This document shows, piece after piece, positions 33,941-43,932 of a stretch of DNA of 64,000 bases (position 1 is its first letter; each line of letters opens with the position of its first letter). Origin of the DNA: Naganishia liquefaciens. Taxonomy: Eukaryota > Basidiomycota > Tremellomycetes > Filobasidiales > Filobasidiaceae. A program made the translations under genes and the position numbers. The stretch covers positions 868,001 to 932,000 of the forward strand of contig BLZA01000021.1 of assembly GCA_013423385.1 (NCBI GenBank), written 5' to 3'. The notes beneath the pieces are model-generated. The model searched no databases and was not told the origin of the DNA. It saw only the letters and a list, made by a program, of their open reading frames with translations.

Positions 33941-36204
33941 ATGGGCTTGTCGCGGGAATCAAGGATCATCACCTTGTTGGTGATTGATACCGTCTTCTTC
34001 CTAATTGTGAGCGCAGTCTCTCGGGTGGCGGTCGTGGATGCGCAAAATCCTTTGAGTCATGCAAGTAAATAACATGCTCGTACATTCAACAGGAATTGGG
34101 AACCGGTATCTTCGCCCATAGTTTGGCGCTGTTGGCCGACTCGGTACGCACGCATGCGTCGCATTCGCCTGAGCTATGCTCACATCTTGCCTTTCTTAAC
34201 AGTTCCATATGCTCAAGTAAGCTCAACATTGGAACTCGTATTGCTGGCAGCTCACAAACGCAAACGACAGTGATATTATTTCACTTCTGATATCTTGGCA
34301 AGCGCTGAAGCTGGCTTCAAGGCCATCAAACGCAAATCACTCTTATGGTCCGGCACTCTTTTCAAAGATGTGAACAAGAAGCTGATAAGCTATGTTATAC
34401 CCAGGTTATGCTCGAGCAGAAATTCTTGCAGCATTTGGTAACGCCATCTTCCTGCTTGCACTCTGCTTCTCCATCTTCCTTGAAGCCATTCAGAGATTCA
34501 TTGATGTACAGGGCAAGTCTCACGAGCGGCGTGTGATATGGAACATTCTCACTGAATCGATGACTCTGCCTTGCTTCTGCAGAGGTCAGCAACCCGAAGT
34601 TGATGGTGATCGTCGGAAGCTTCGGTCTTCTCAGTAACATCATTGGGCTCTTCTTGTTCCATGGTATGTGTTCCAACATTCGTAGTCAACCGGGCAACTG
34701 AACCTTTCCCCTTCAACCAGAACATGGTCACGGTCATTCACATGGTCACAGTCATTCTCATGGTGCCGGAGCCGCGGGCAAAGTACTGCTGGACGATGCT
34801 TCTTCAGACACAGCCGCAGTCGAGAACGGCGGCGGCAGTCATCCGGTGGCGACCCGTCGGGAACGCTCCGACTCTTTTGGCTCCCTGTACGGACATCCAG
34901 CTATAACCCGAGCAGCCGTCATCGAGACAGCTCAAGAATTCGGTTACGGTCGATCCCCGCCTACGCGGGATACAAGGGATTCCTTCACAATGGCTTTCTC
35001 CCCAACCGGCCAGGAGGGCGGCAACGCCGGCGCCATTACTCCGATTTCCCACCATCATGCCCGTTCTAAGAGCTCTCACGGCAAGCGCGGATCGGTATCT
35101 TCACCAACGGAAAGGACAGGTTTAACCAGCGGCCAGACAACAAGCTACGCAGCTGTCGTCAAGAAGAACACCGAGGCTGATGACCATAGTCATGATCATG
35201 ATCACGACCATGATCACGGTTTGCATGATAATGGGAACGGAAAGAAGAACACGCATGCCCATGATCATTCGGAAGCGGAAGCGGGCGGTCATTCGCACGG
35301 CGGTGGCGGTCACGGCCATTCGCACGGAAGCATGAATGCCCAGGGTGTATTCTTGCATGTTCTCGGTGATGCGTGAGTTGTCTCGGGTTGTCGACTGAAC
35401 CCGATTGCTGATAATGCGAGGGATTTTCCAGGCTCGGTAATGTCGGTGTCATCGCTGCAGGTCTAGTCATCTGGTTGTGCGTAAAATTGATCCAAGGAGT
35501 TATATCTGACTGACATCTCCTGGATTGACAGTGCCAAGGGCTACTGGCGCTTCTACTTCGATCCAGCCATCAGTCTGTTCATTACAGTGATCATCTTCCA
35601 CAGCGCATTACCTCTAGGTGAGTCGAGAATTTGTTGGGTCGTCCTCAATCATCATCGCTCATGTCAGTGCAATAGTCAAATCCGCTTCCTTCATCCTGCT
35701 TCAAGGTGTACCCACACACATCAGCCTCGAAGCCGTTCGGGAGAGTATCAACCAGGTTGACGGAGTTTCATCCTTGCACGAAGTACGCCTTTTTCACAGG
35801 GCTTTCTCTCATCGGCTAATACGCACTCTCGCCTCTCTCTAGTTGCATATCTGGCAATTGACGGAGAAGACTGTCGTCGCCTCGGTTCACGTTCTTGTGT
35901 CGAGAGACACCGATTACATGGTGGTTGCCGATAACATCAGGAGGATCCTGCACGAGTACGGTGTTCACAGCAGTACCATCCAGCCTGAATTCGCCGCCGA
36001 AGCCGACGAAAACAGCGATAATGATGTATGTGACTCATTATCTTGTGACGAAACCAAGAGCTGACGTCAATGACGCTTCAGGACAACGCTTGCCTCATCA
36101 GGTGTCCACCCGAGGATTGCGGCGGTGACACGTGCTGCCCACCTGTGGTGGTTGGCAAACTGGTTGATGATAGCGCAGATAGTCACGAGGGACACTCGCA
36201 CTGA
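33941..36204 (+). CDS. ZRC1: CDF-family zinc transporter (Zrc1/Cot1 type)
   Basis: Proton-coupled exporter that moves zinc into the vacuole. Start 33941, SRESRIITLLVIDTVFFLI, then ELGTGIFAHSLALLADS and FHMLNDIISLLISWQALKLA, with the HxxxD zinc site of helix II, then YARAEILAAFGNAIFLLALC. The cytosolic loop is long (about 220 residues) and has three histidine clusters: HGHGHSHGHSHSHG, DDHSHDHDHDHDHG and HSHGGGGHGHSHG. After it come FLHVLGDALGNVGVI with the second HxxxD, YFDPAISLFITVIIF, and the cytosolic domain GVSSLHELHIWQLTEKTVVA. The C-terminus has a cysteine cluster CPPEDCGGDTCC and ends with His. Short exons near 34100-34400 encode the first helices. Confidence 0.9.
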
Positions 36205-36388
36205 GCCCAGCCATCTGTCGTTTATAGCAAGCGATCATGGCTAAGGTTTTTTGGAAATTTATACTCTTACGTACCTCGTCTCTATCAGCCTCAGGCATGA
36301 CTTATGTTACAGACTGTACACGTTGACATGAATCAATCAAAGCACTCGCGATACGGTAGCTTTCGTGAGGCGTCGGCGTCTGTCCATG

Positions 36389-37401
36389 TTAAAAGTGCCT
36401 TACTTCTAGCACCTCTCTAGCCGGACCGTATACAAGCGATAGACCTCTGCCTTTCCATCTTTCTGAAAACGTCCCTGTTTTGATGCCCTCCATCCACAAC
36501 TCGTAACCTGGTAGATACCGATCCACGAAGTTCTTGACCTGATCATCGGTCATGCCGATTCCTCCGTTCCGCAACATCATAGCATGTTCTTGTTCGAGCC
36601 GCCAATGATAAATTTGAGAGAGATTTGCAAGCTCGAGTTGTATAAATACCGTAAAGAATCCCCAGAGCTGTTCAGCGGTGTTGCGGAGCAGGGAGTTGAC
36701 AGTCTTGAGATCCGCAAGTGTATGCGACAAGAATGCCGGCCGACTGGAGCCGCCGCCGCCCCCGACCTGAACGGCTGCCGCCCTCGTGTACCGGTCCTGG
36801 AGCTCCATGTCATCCAAGGGGCAGAATCCAACGCTCCAACCTTCGAACAACACTACGTCTACGGGACCCGGTACCGCGACCGTTTGCGAGCTCCTGTCCC
36901 CCTCGCCGGCGAATAAGCTCTTGTCGAAGATTGGTAGTCGCACTATTCGAGGCTTGTCGGCTTCCGAATTGATCATTCTGAGATCTGAAAAGATTTGGTA
37001 ACCAAGGGCGACATCATGGGTCCCCGGTAGGCCGCGACCAGCGAGTAGCCTGTTCTGCGGGTTGGAATCTCGTACTGCCACGAGTCCGGCGTGCGGCAGG
37101 TATAAGTCATCCAAGGAAAAGGCAGCGACCCGAAGGCCGTGCGGTTCAGCAGCCAGAAGGCTCAAAAGAGCAGTCGAAACTGTAGTCTTTCCGGAACCTA
37201 TGGTGCACACCGTCAGACCCCATTCCCGTCCTTTCGCTATGGCTCACCTTGCGGTCCTTGAAGCGCCACCATCAAAGGTTCGGTGCGGCCGGCATGACGA
37301 TGATCCTTGAGACAGCGCTGAATGTGTTCGGTTATAATCCTAGCTTTGTACGAGGTGGATGCCGTGGTCTCGCCCGCCAAGGTGGATGGGGTGCTTGACA
37401 T
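36389..37401 (-). CDS. TDA10: D-glycerate 3-kinase / Tda10-type P-loop kinase
   Basis: P-loop kinase related to plant glycerate kinase (last step of photorespiration) and yeast Tda10, whose physiological substrate is not firmly set. Two exons are joined inside the Walker A: LMVALQGPQG and SGKTTVSTALLSLLA, over an intron of about 50 bp. Then follow AFSLDDLYLPHAGL, GRGLPGTHDVALG, RLPIFDKSLFAGEGDRS, VVLFEGWSVGF and QIYHWRLEQEHAM, all typical of the family. The C-terminus has DDQVKNFVDRYLPGYELW. About 320 residues, a normal length. A poly-Gly stretch (VGGGGGSS) is a small local oddity. Confidence 0.87.
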
Positions 37402-38065
37402 TGCTCGGACACGTCTATCCTCAGCGCCGTGACGAGAGCTATGATGATCAGGAGGGATAGCAGAATGTTCAATTGGTGGGTTGGAGAGCGAGGTGATCCG
37501 ACAGTCTTTCGTACGACATCTCTCGAGCGGCAAGGTCGCTGGGTTAATCCTCTCGGTTCATCATTGTTCCGGACCGACTCCGATCCGAGTCAGAAATCCG
37601 CCTGTCTGGAGTCGGACAAGACGGCTTGCGGGAAACAGCGACCAGCTTGACGGCGTACCGCTCCGATATACTACTGGGGTGGCGAAGAATGCGTTGAGCA
37701 GCACCTGAACGAGGTCGGCAGACAGAAAGCAAGCATGCTGCAAGACAGCAGTCGCTTCAGACGCCATTACGCGTACCGATACCGTCGCGTCTACCCTCCA
37801 CCAACGCTTCATACCTTGCGCGACTTGTCACGGATTGTGACTCCCTGAATTTCGGTCCATAGCAGATGTTTTACACCGAATCAAATGGGAATCTGCATCG
37901 CACAGAACTGTGATGGACAACAACGACGGATCCTAGCTCTATTCCCTCGCATCATCGACCTCTGCTCCATGCCTGCCTACTCTCCACCTAATTCGATCCC
38001 TGAAGCCCACTACGCAATTCCTCAATCCAGCTGTTCCATATTTTCGGAGGTTGGAAAAGATGCGT
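37402..38065. other. intergenic, same-direction minus-strand neighbours
   Basis: 664 bases between the glycerate kinase start and the uS17 stop, on the same strand. Expected to hold the kinase promoter and the uS17 terminator. No gene seen. Confidence 0.5.
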
Positions 38066-39065
38066 TTAGAACTTCTTGAAAGCTCGCTGAGCCTGGTGTC
38101 GAAAACGGGATTGATCAGTGAACTAGATCAATGCAATCTATACACTCTGACTTACTCGGAGGTTGGGCAGAACTCGCAAGACGTTGAATCGGACAGTCTT
38201 GGAGAGAGGTCGGCATTGACCAACGGTAACCTGGTCTCCGACCTCAACTCGGAAAGCGGGCGAGCAGTGGACGGCCAAGTTCTTGTGTCGTTTCTCGTAT
38301 CGCCTGTACTTGGGGATGAAGTGCAGGTAGTCCCGTCGGATGATGATGGTTCGGTTCATCTTGGTGGACTTGACGACACCGGTCAAGATTCGTCCTCGGA
38401 TGGAGACGTTTCCGGTGAAGGGGCACTTCTTGTCTGAAAGGAGGGAGATGTCAGCAATGAATGGCAATAACCTTGTACGGGAAGGGATGGGCTCGAATGT
38501 CGCTGAATGTCGCTGCTCGCTGTTTTGTTTCACTAGAACCTCCACTGTTCTCGTCTGCCTGGCCGCATTCCGGCGGCATGGATGAACCGAACGGGCTGTG
38601 ACCCCGACCTGCTGCGCCGTGTCTTTCTTCTTCGTACTTGTCCATCCAGAGACTTCCGAGCCATCCTCTCCTGACAAGAATCACATGCAGTACGTACCGA
38701 TGTAAGTACCGTTGATGGCCTCAGCAGGGGTCTTGAAGCCCAATCCGACATCCTTGTACCATCGCTTGGTTCGGCTGTTAACCTTCTTGGCAGCTAGAGA
38801 AAAGACATTTGTATCAGCTGGCGAACTACAAACAGGATTTACCCTCCTCCATGGACCCCTCAAGCCTTTTGTCCCCCCTCTGCCTGTATTCCCTTTTCAA
38901 CGTCCAACACCTTGTGCACTCGCCAAGACACGCTCCTCTACTCCAGCCTTATCCCTCTCCCTCTTTGTCCGATTCTCTCACAATGATTCGACAAAGATAC
39001 GAACCGGTGGCCTTGGTGTTCTGGAAAATGGGCTGCTTGTGGTAGCTTCGGTCCGTGGCATCCAT
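38066..39065 (-). CDS. RPS11: 40S ribosomal protein uS17 (Rps11)
   Basis: Small-subunit protein that binds 18S rRNA. Four exons fit exactly in phase: 39065-39005, 38793-38698, 38433-38156 and 38092-38066, giving 153 residues, the usual size. Sequence: [113 protein letters not shown]. The last exon of 27 nt encodes AQRAFKKF. Reading straight through the third donor gives a false stop at 38138. The first two introns are 211 and 264 bp, far longer than elsewhere in the window, which is common for fungal ribosomal-protein genes. Confidence 0.93.
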
Positions 39066-40269
39066 GGTGGGCGATGGGTTTTTCTTGAGGAGAATTCGAC
39101 AAAGGGAAATGAGCCGAACTTCAAAAGATCGCGCCGTCGACAACGTCGAAAGTTGCCTTGTCGACGACGTCAATAGTGCCGTACCCACGGAAGCTGGCGG
39201 GCGAGAGCACAAGCGGTGCCTCCCCCTGACCCGAGAAAGACGAGAGGTAAAAAAGGCGCGCTGCGCTAATCTTTTTGTCATACACTTGCGAGCTATTTTT
39301 TAAATCGCCCACTGCTGAGAACGATCGACGGCTCGAGCCCTCAAAACATGCGACCCCCCTTGACTTGTGCAGTTACGTCTTCGGCCCTACCAGCTGCCCT
39401 TCCAAGCAACTAACGGCGGCTGGTCCATGTGTTAAATGCAAGGGGATGATCAGTTGACTATCATGTGCAAAATTCCGATAGCTGGAAGCTTCTTTACGGG
39501 GCATAGATAACATGCTCTGATAGTTATAGTTGTCGAAGAACGGGTTGAGTCGAGCTTGATCGCGAGCGCCATCAATATCGTGCAAGTGGAAGCCAGTTCT
39601 CAATCAGGATGTCACAACTCGTTAACAAAGAAGCGTCCTATAGTTGTCGTCTTTCTCGCTGAAGAGCCTGTACAAGCCGCAACAAAATTTGTCGCTGTCT
39701 CTCCCCTACGGGCCAAAACTGAGGGGAAGTAGACTGGCATCCCTGCATGTGGCGTGGCATAAAACTCGCCTCACTGTATGAAATTTGACCTTTTAAAGAA
39801 CAGTGAAAGAGAAAGCGCTCACGACTTCCGGGATAACAATGGTCACAAACGCGTCCAACAGACGGATTGGATAGCGTGACAACGGTAGCTCACCTGCGGT
39901 ACGATTGAATCGAGCCTCAGTGCCCCTGCCAACTTGGGTGAATGCGCACGGATCGAGTTCGATGATGGCTGATTTGTCACCACGCTTCCTGCTATTTGCC
40001 TGCCTCATAATTGCCTCATATCAATAGCCCAGCGCGGATACGTTTTTGGTCACTTACGGCAAATCCCACGGCAAGAATTCCCGGAGGCTGACGTCACTGG
40101 ATTCTGCGGGATTCGAGGTGGAGGTCCCAGAAGAATGACCATCCATCAACCATGCGTGGCAGACTGCTACGCACTAGTACCCAAGTATATAGTCAGGTTA
40201 CAGGCTATCGGCCTCACCTTTCGACTTGCGTTGTTTGTCGCACATCAGATCAATTATTATATCCTCACA
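39066..40269. other. divergent promoter region, uS17 / zinc dehydrogenase
   Basis: 1.2 kb between two start codons. It contains an inverted pair of GATA-type motifs, GACTATC near 39456 and GATAGTT near 39519, and a TATA box close to the dehydrogenase (40186). No gene or RNA recognised. Confidence 0.5.
40186..40191 (+). promoter_or_regulatory. TATA box of the zinc dehydrogenase gene
   Basis: TATATA within AAGTATATAG, about 80 bp upstream of the start codon at 40270. Confidence 0.45.
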
Positions 40270-41980
40270 ATGCAAGCCTTAGCCAACGCCGCCCAGTCCT
40301 ACATGGGCCCCGCTCCGGGATCCGTCGTCGAGAATGAGTACAAGCCGGATCCATCCGGGCGAAAGATGAAGGCCTTGACCTGGCAGGGTGCCGATAACGT
40401 CAAAGTGATGGAGTGTGACGTTCCCGCCATTACACAGGACAAGGATGTTATCCTCAAGGTCACGGGTACCACCATCTGCGGATCGGATTTGCACCTCTAC
40501 CATGGAGAGATTGTTGCGCTCCAGAAGAATGATATTCTTGGTGAGTCCACGCGGTAGGATGATCAGTCACAGCTGCTTATACTACAACAGGACACGAATT
40601 TATGGGAATCGTAGATCAGGTTGGTCCGGGTGTCAAGCACCTGCAGAAGGGCCAGGTGAGCAATCAAACCGATGTACATTCGCCTCGGGCGTCTAATAGG
40701 ATGTTCGGCGTGCAGCGAGTCGTGGTATCCTTTCAAATCGCCTGTGGAGAATGCCGATACTGCAAGCAGAAGCTCTCGTCATTCTGTGATCGTACCAATG
40801 ACTCCAGCTTGATGCAGACCATGTGAGTGATATCTCAACCTTGGCATGCTGGCGTACTCATTATCCTTGTTCAGGTATGGCGTAAGTCCAGTTTAGTTTT
40901 GGTTATGGCAAAAAATCTGACGATAGCTCCCTGACTGGCGTGCTTAGCAACGAGATGGTACGTCCAGGTCATTCATCCACCCCGTCTTCGCTCATAACCT
41001 CCATTCCAGCGGGTTTCTTTGGATACTCCCACTTCACTGGCGGTTTCCCCGGTGGCCAGGCCGAATACGTCAAAGTGCCATTCGGCGATGTCAACTGTCT
41101 TCCCATTCCGGACGATGTGTCTGACGAGAAAGGTGAGATATTCTGCTTACCATACCACGGAGAATTCTGACGTGAAACAGCCCTCTACCTTTCCGACGTT
41201 TTACCTACCTCGTATCACTGTGTTGTTGACACCGGTGTCAAGGAGGGTGATGTCGTTGGTGTTTGGGGTCTTGGCCCGATCGGCCAGTGTGCCGTGCGAT
41301 GGGCTTTGCTGAAGGGCGCTTCGCGAGTCATCGCCATCGACTGTGTCCCCGCTCGTCTGGAAATGGCTGGCAAACTGGACAAGGTCGACACGATCGACTT
41401 CAGTCAGGTTAAGGATGTGCCCGCCAAGATCCTCGAGATGATTCCCGGTGGTCTCGACTGTGCGCTCGACTGCGGAACTTTCCACGAGCCGAAGTCACTT
41501 TTGCACAAGGCTCAGAAGGCATTGATGCTTGAGACCGATGTGCCAGAGACCGCCAACGAGTGCATCCGATCCGTTCGAAAGATGGGCCGAGTCGGCTTGA
41601 TCGCTGCGTATGCTGCGTTCTGCAATCAATTCAATATTGGTGCTGTCATGGAGAAGGGCGTCCGATTCATCGGTAACGGTCAAGCTCCCGTCCATCTCTA
41701 CTGGGAGGAGATCTTGAACGATTACATCCGAACCGGCAAGTTCGACCCTACTTTTATGATCAGCCACCGAGTCAAGATCGATGAGTTCGAGGAGCTCTAC
41801 GCTGCTTTCGACAAACGAGCCGCCGGCGTCAACAAGGTTTTCGTCGAGACAAAATTCAGGTAAGCCGTCAGTGGGAATGTGACCACGCGCTGTTTCTGAT
41901 TCGTTGCTTCTAGTGCTCCGCCCAGTGAGGGATGCCCCAAGGTTTCGAGCGTCAAAGACTGGACGGACAAGGTTCTTTAA
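40270..41980 (+). CDS. zinc-dependent alcohol/formaldehyde dehydrogenase (MDR family)
   Basis: Resembles the glutathione-independent formaldehyde dehydrogenase branch of medium-chain dehydrogenases. Motifs: catalytic zinc TTICGSDLHLYHGE and GHEFMGIVDQVGPGV, structural zinc CGECRYCKQKLSSFC, then FGYSHFTGGFPGGQAEYVKV, cofactor-binding GVWGLGPIGQCAV, and GLDCALDCGTFHEPKSLL. The C-terminus is GCPKVSSVKDWTDKVL. Seven or more exons; two are tiny and consecutive, 7 nt (40875-40881) and 10 nt (40948-40957), together with flanks encoding MYGQRDAGF, as expected from the family. The start at 40270 is the first ATG that gives a normal N-terminus; an in-frame ATG at 40135 would add 45 residues. Substrate is not determined. 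Confidence 0.9.
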
Positions 41981-42369
41981 GCGCGGGAACTCATCCATCT
42001 CAGACCGGAAAGCTACAGTAGCACAGCAAACAAAGAGTTGTACAGATAGAGCAAAATGCGAAGTCATAATTGTCAGCTACAGCTTTATAATTACCACCAC
42101 ATGCAGCTTATCAGAGATCTTATTCGAGGCAGGGATTGCGTAGAGCCAGCGCGATTCAGGCGTGAAGCATTAGTGTTCGCATCAGAGTGGCAAGACAGGC
42201 GGACAATGCGATACAAGAGGAAACATATACAACAACGCAACAGCTTATGGCGAAATGATCGTTGATATGTCATAGCACCCTTTGCATTTGCCCAGCTATC
42301 GATCATGGACGCAAGAGCAAGAGCGCTTTCAGACAGCAGACAAGCAAGACCCAACTGTCCCTGCGTCTC
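41981..42369. other. gene-free region between convergent 3' ends
   Basis: 389 bases between the dehydrogenase stop and the E2 stop, presumably the two 3' untranslated regions. No other feature seen. Confidence 0.5.
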
Positions 42370-43622
42370 CTACAACCTCTTCAAACCCCTCTTGGCCTTC
42401 GCCGCAGCAGTCGTATTGACAACCTTCTTCATCGGCACAGTCTGTTCAGCAGGCTTGGAAACGCCGGCGTTGATAGCGTGCGAATGAGGTTGAAGCGGTA
42501 ACATCGTGGCTGGCTTTTGAGTTGTGGTCGGGATGGGCTTGGATGATGCGAGTTCGTCGGCGAATTCCTCAGGTGGTGTCTGAAGTTAAGACAGTAATAA
42601 TCAGCGATATTCTTCCCTAACGAACGGCTGTCCCTTCTATAGAGCGATTATCCCGGCAAACACCGATCGTTCGCCACGACTCACTTTTGGGACAGCGTGA
42701 ATTCCGGTCATAAGCTTCGCTCTCTACTCAGCGATAAATATGTGAGCATACTGGAAATCGGAGCTGTTTTTGACAACTGACCTTGTAATACTCCTGGTAA
42801 TCTTCCAGCAACAACTTTCCGGCTTCCTCGTCCAGCGCAGATTCGGGATTCGGGACGATAAGCAAGCATTTGATAGTCTGCATGGGAGATGCGTTATTAT
42901 TATGAATGCCAACAAGATGAGCACTGATGACTCACGACCAGAACATGACCGATTCCATACTCTCGCTTCCAACCCTTCTTCAGCGTGTCGACGCAGATCT
43001 CGCCTGTCTTCGAAATATTGGGGTGGAAGATTTTCGAGATCATGGTACCTGAGACAGAGGAGGCGAATGAGCGACAAAGCCTTGTGCCAACTTCCAGTCT
43101 CGTTTGCGTTGATTTCAGCCACAGCACGAGATTCACCCTCCGTGAGGTCCCCATCACGACCCTCTTCAAGGTGTAGGAGCGCACCATGTTTCAACGCGAA
43201 AGCCATCCTTCAATGAATGGCATGTGCATCTCCGCGCTTTCCAAGGCTAACCCATTTCGAAGCAGCACCTTTCGTATGCTATCCTTTAACCCTGCCGTTC
43301 TTGCATTCGCAGCCTCACTATGAAGCATATTCCGTGCCTCAACTCACACTTTGGCGGCGTATTCGGAAAATCCCCTTCTCCGAATGCGAACCGAATCCTA
43401 AAATAACCCCCTTCATATGGCGTTCCTGCGGGCCCTTGAACGATTCCGACGATACCACCGTTCCCTAGAAGATCTGCTTCATTGGTAATTTGTACGCGAA
43501 CACCTTCTGGTGGAGAGGTCGTGAGGGTCGCTAGTTCACGTGTGAGAGCGCGAAGGGTCTGAGTGGTCTGTAAGGGCAATTAGTGCGGCCATTGGAGAAC
43601 AGATGAGTGTAAAGCTCACCAT
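42370..43622 (-). CDS. UBE2S: ubiquitin-conjugating enzyme E2, UBE2S-like
   Basis: In animals UBE2S extends K11-linked chains on APC/C substrates. The start codon at 43622 abuts an intron: M, then [15 protein letters not shown]. Following parts are [42 protein letters not shown], then after a long intron [20 protein letters not shown] with the HPN motif and active-site Cys, [15 protein letters not shown] and [20 protein letters not shown], the UBE2S-type signature. A flexible tail follows (about 70 residues) ending KAKRGLKRL, comparable to the basic Leu-Arg tail by which human UBE2S docks on the APC/C. An upstream frame to 43772 could extend the N-terminus, but the family start favours 43622. 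Budding yeast lacks this E2. Confidence 0.83.
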
Positions 43623-43932
43623 GATGGCGCAAGGGCTGGAAAACGACGCGGGATGAGAGACTCGAGCCCAAACACGATCGCGAGATGAAGAGGTGGTCAG
43701 AGGAATAGACGGTCGCTCAACATGAGGGCTTCTCTGTGTGCTTGTTAGGTAAGCCGATCCCGAACCGGACATACAGCTTTTTTTCTCCGGTCGATCGATG
43801 CTCGCAGTCGCTGGCAGGTCAATGACGCAGAATGCAGCATCGGTCTCGGCATGTTACGCGAATCGGTCAAACGGTGAACTGAACAGAGCGGAGGAGCTTT
43901 AAGTTGGAAGGAGCAGAACGATAAAACTCGTC
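43623..43932. other. divergent promoter region, UBE2S-like / Pbs2
   Basis: 310 bases between two start codons. No other feature recognised. Confidence 0.5.

Noticed and set aside
40085-40115. B-box-like GGGATTCGAGG as a tRNA end
   Set aside because: No matching acceptor stem, D arm or A box at the right distance.
42724-43206. 160-codon minus-strand frame in the UBE2S-like gene as a separate gene or exon
   Set aside because: It overlaps real E2 exons in another frame and would break the conserved [14 protein letters not shown] junction.
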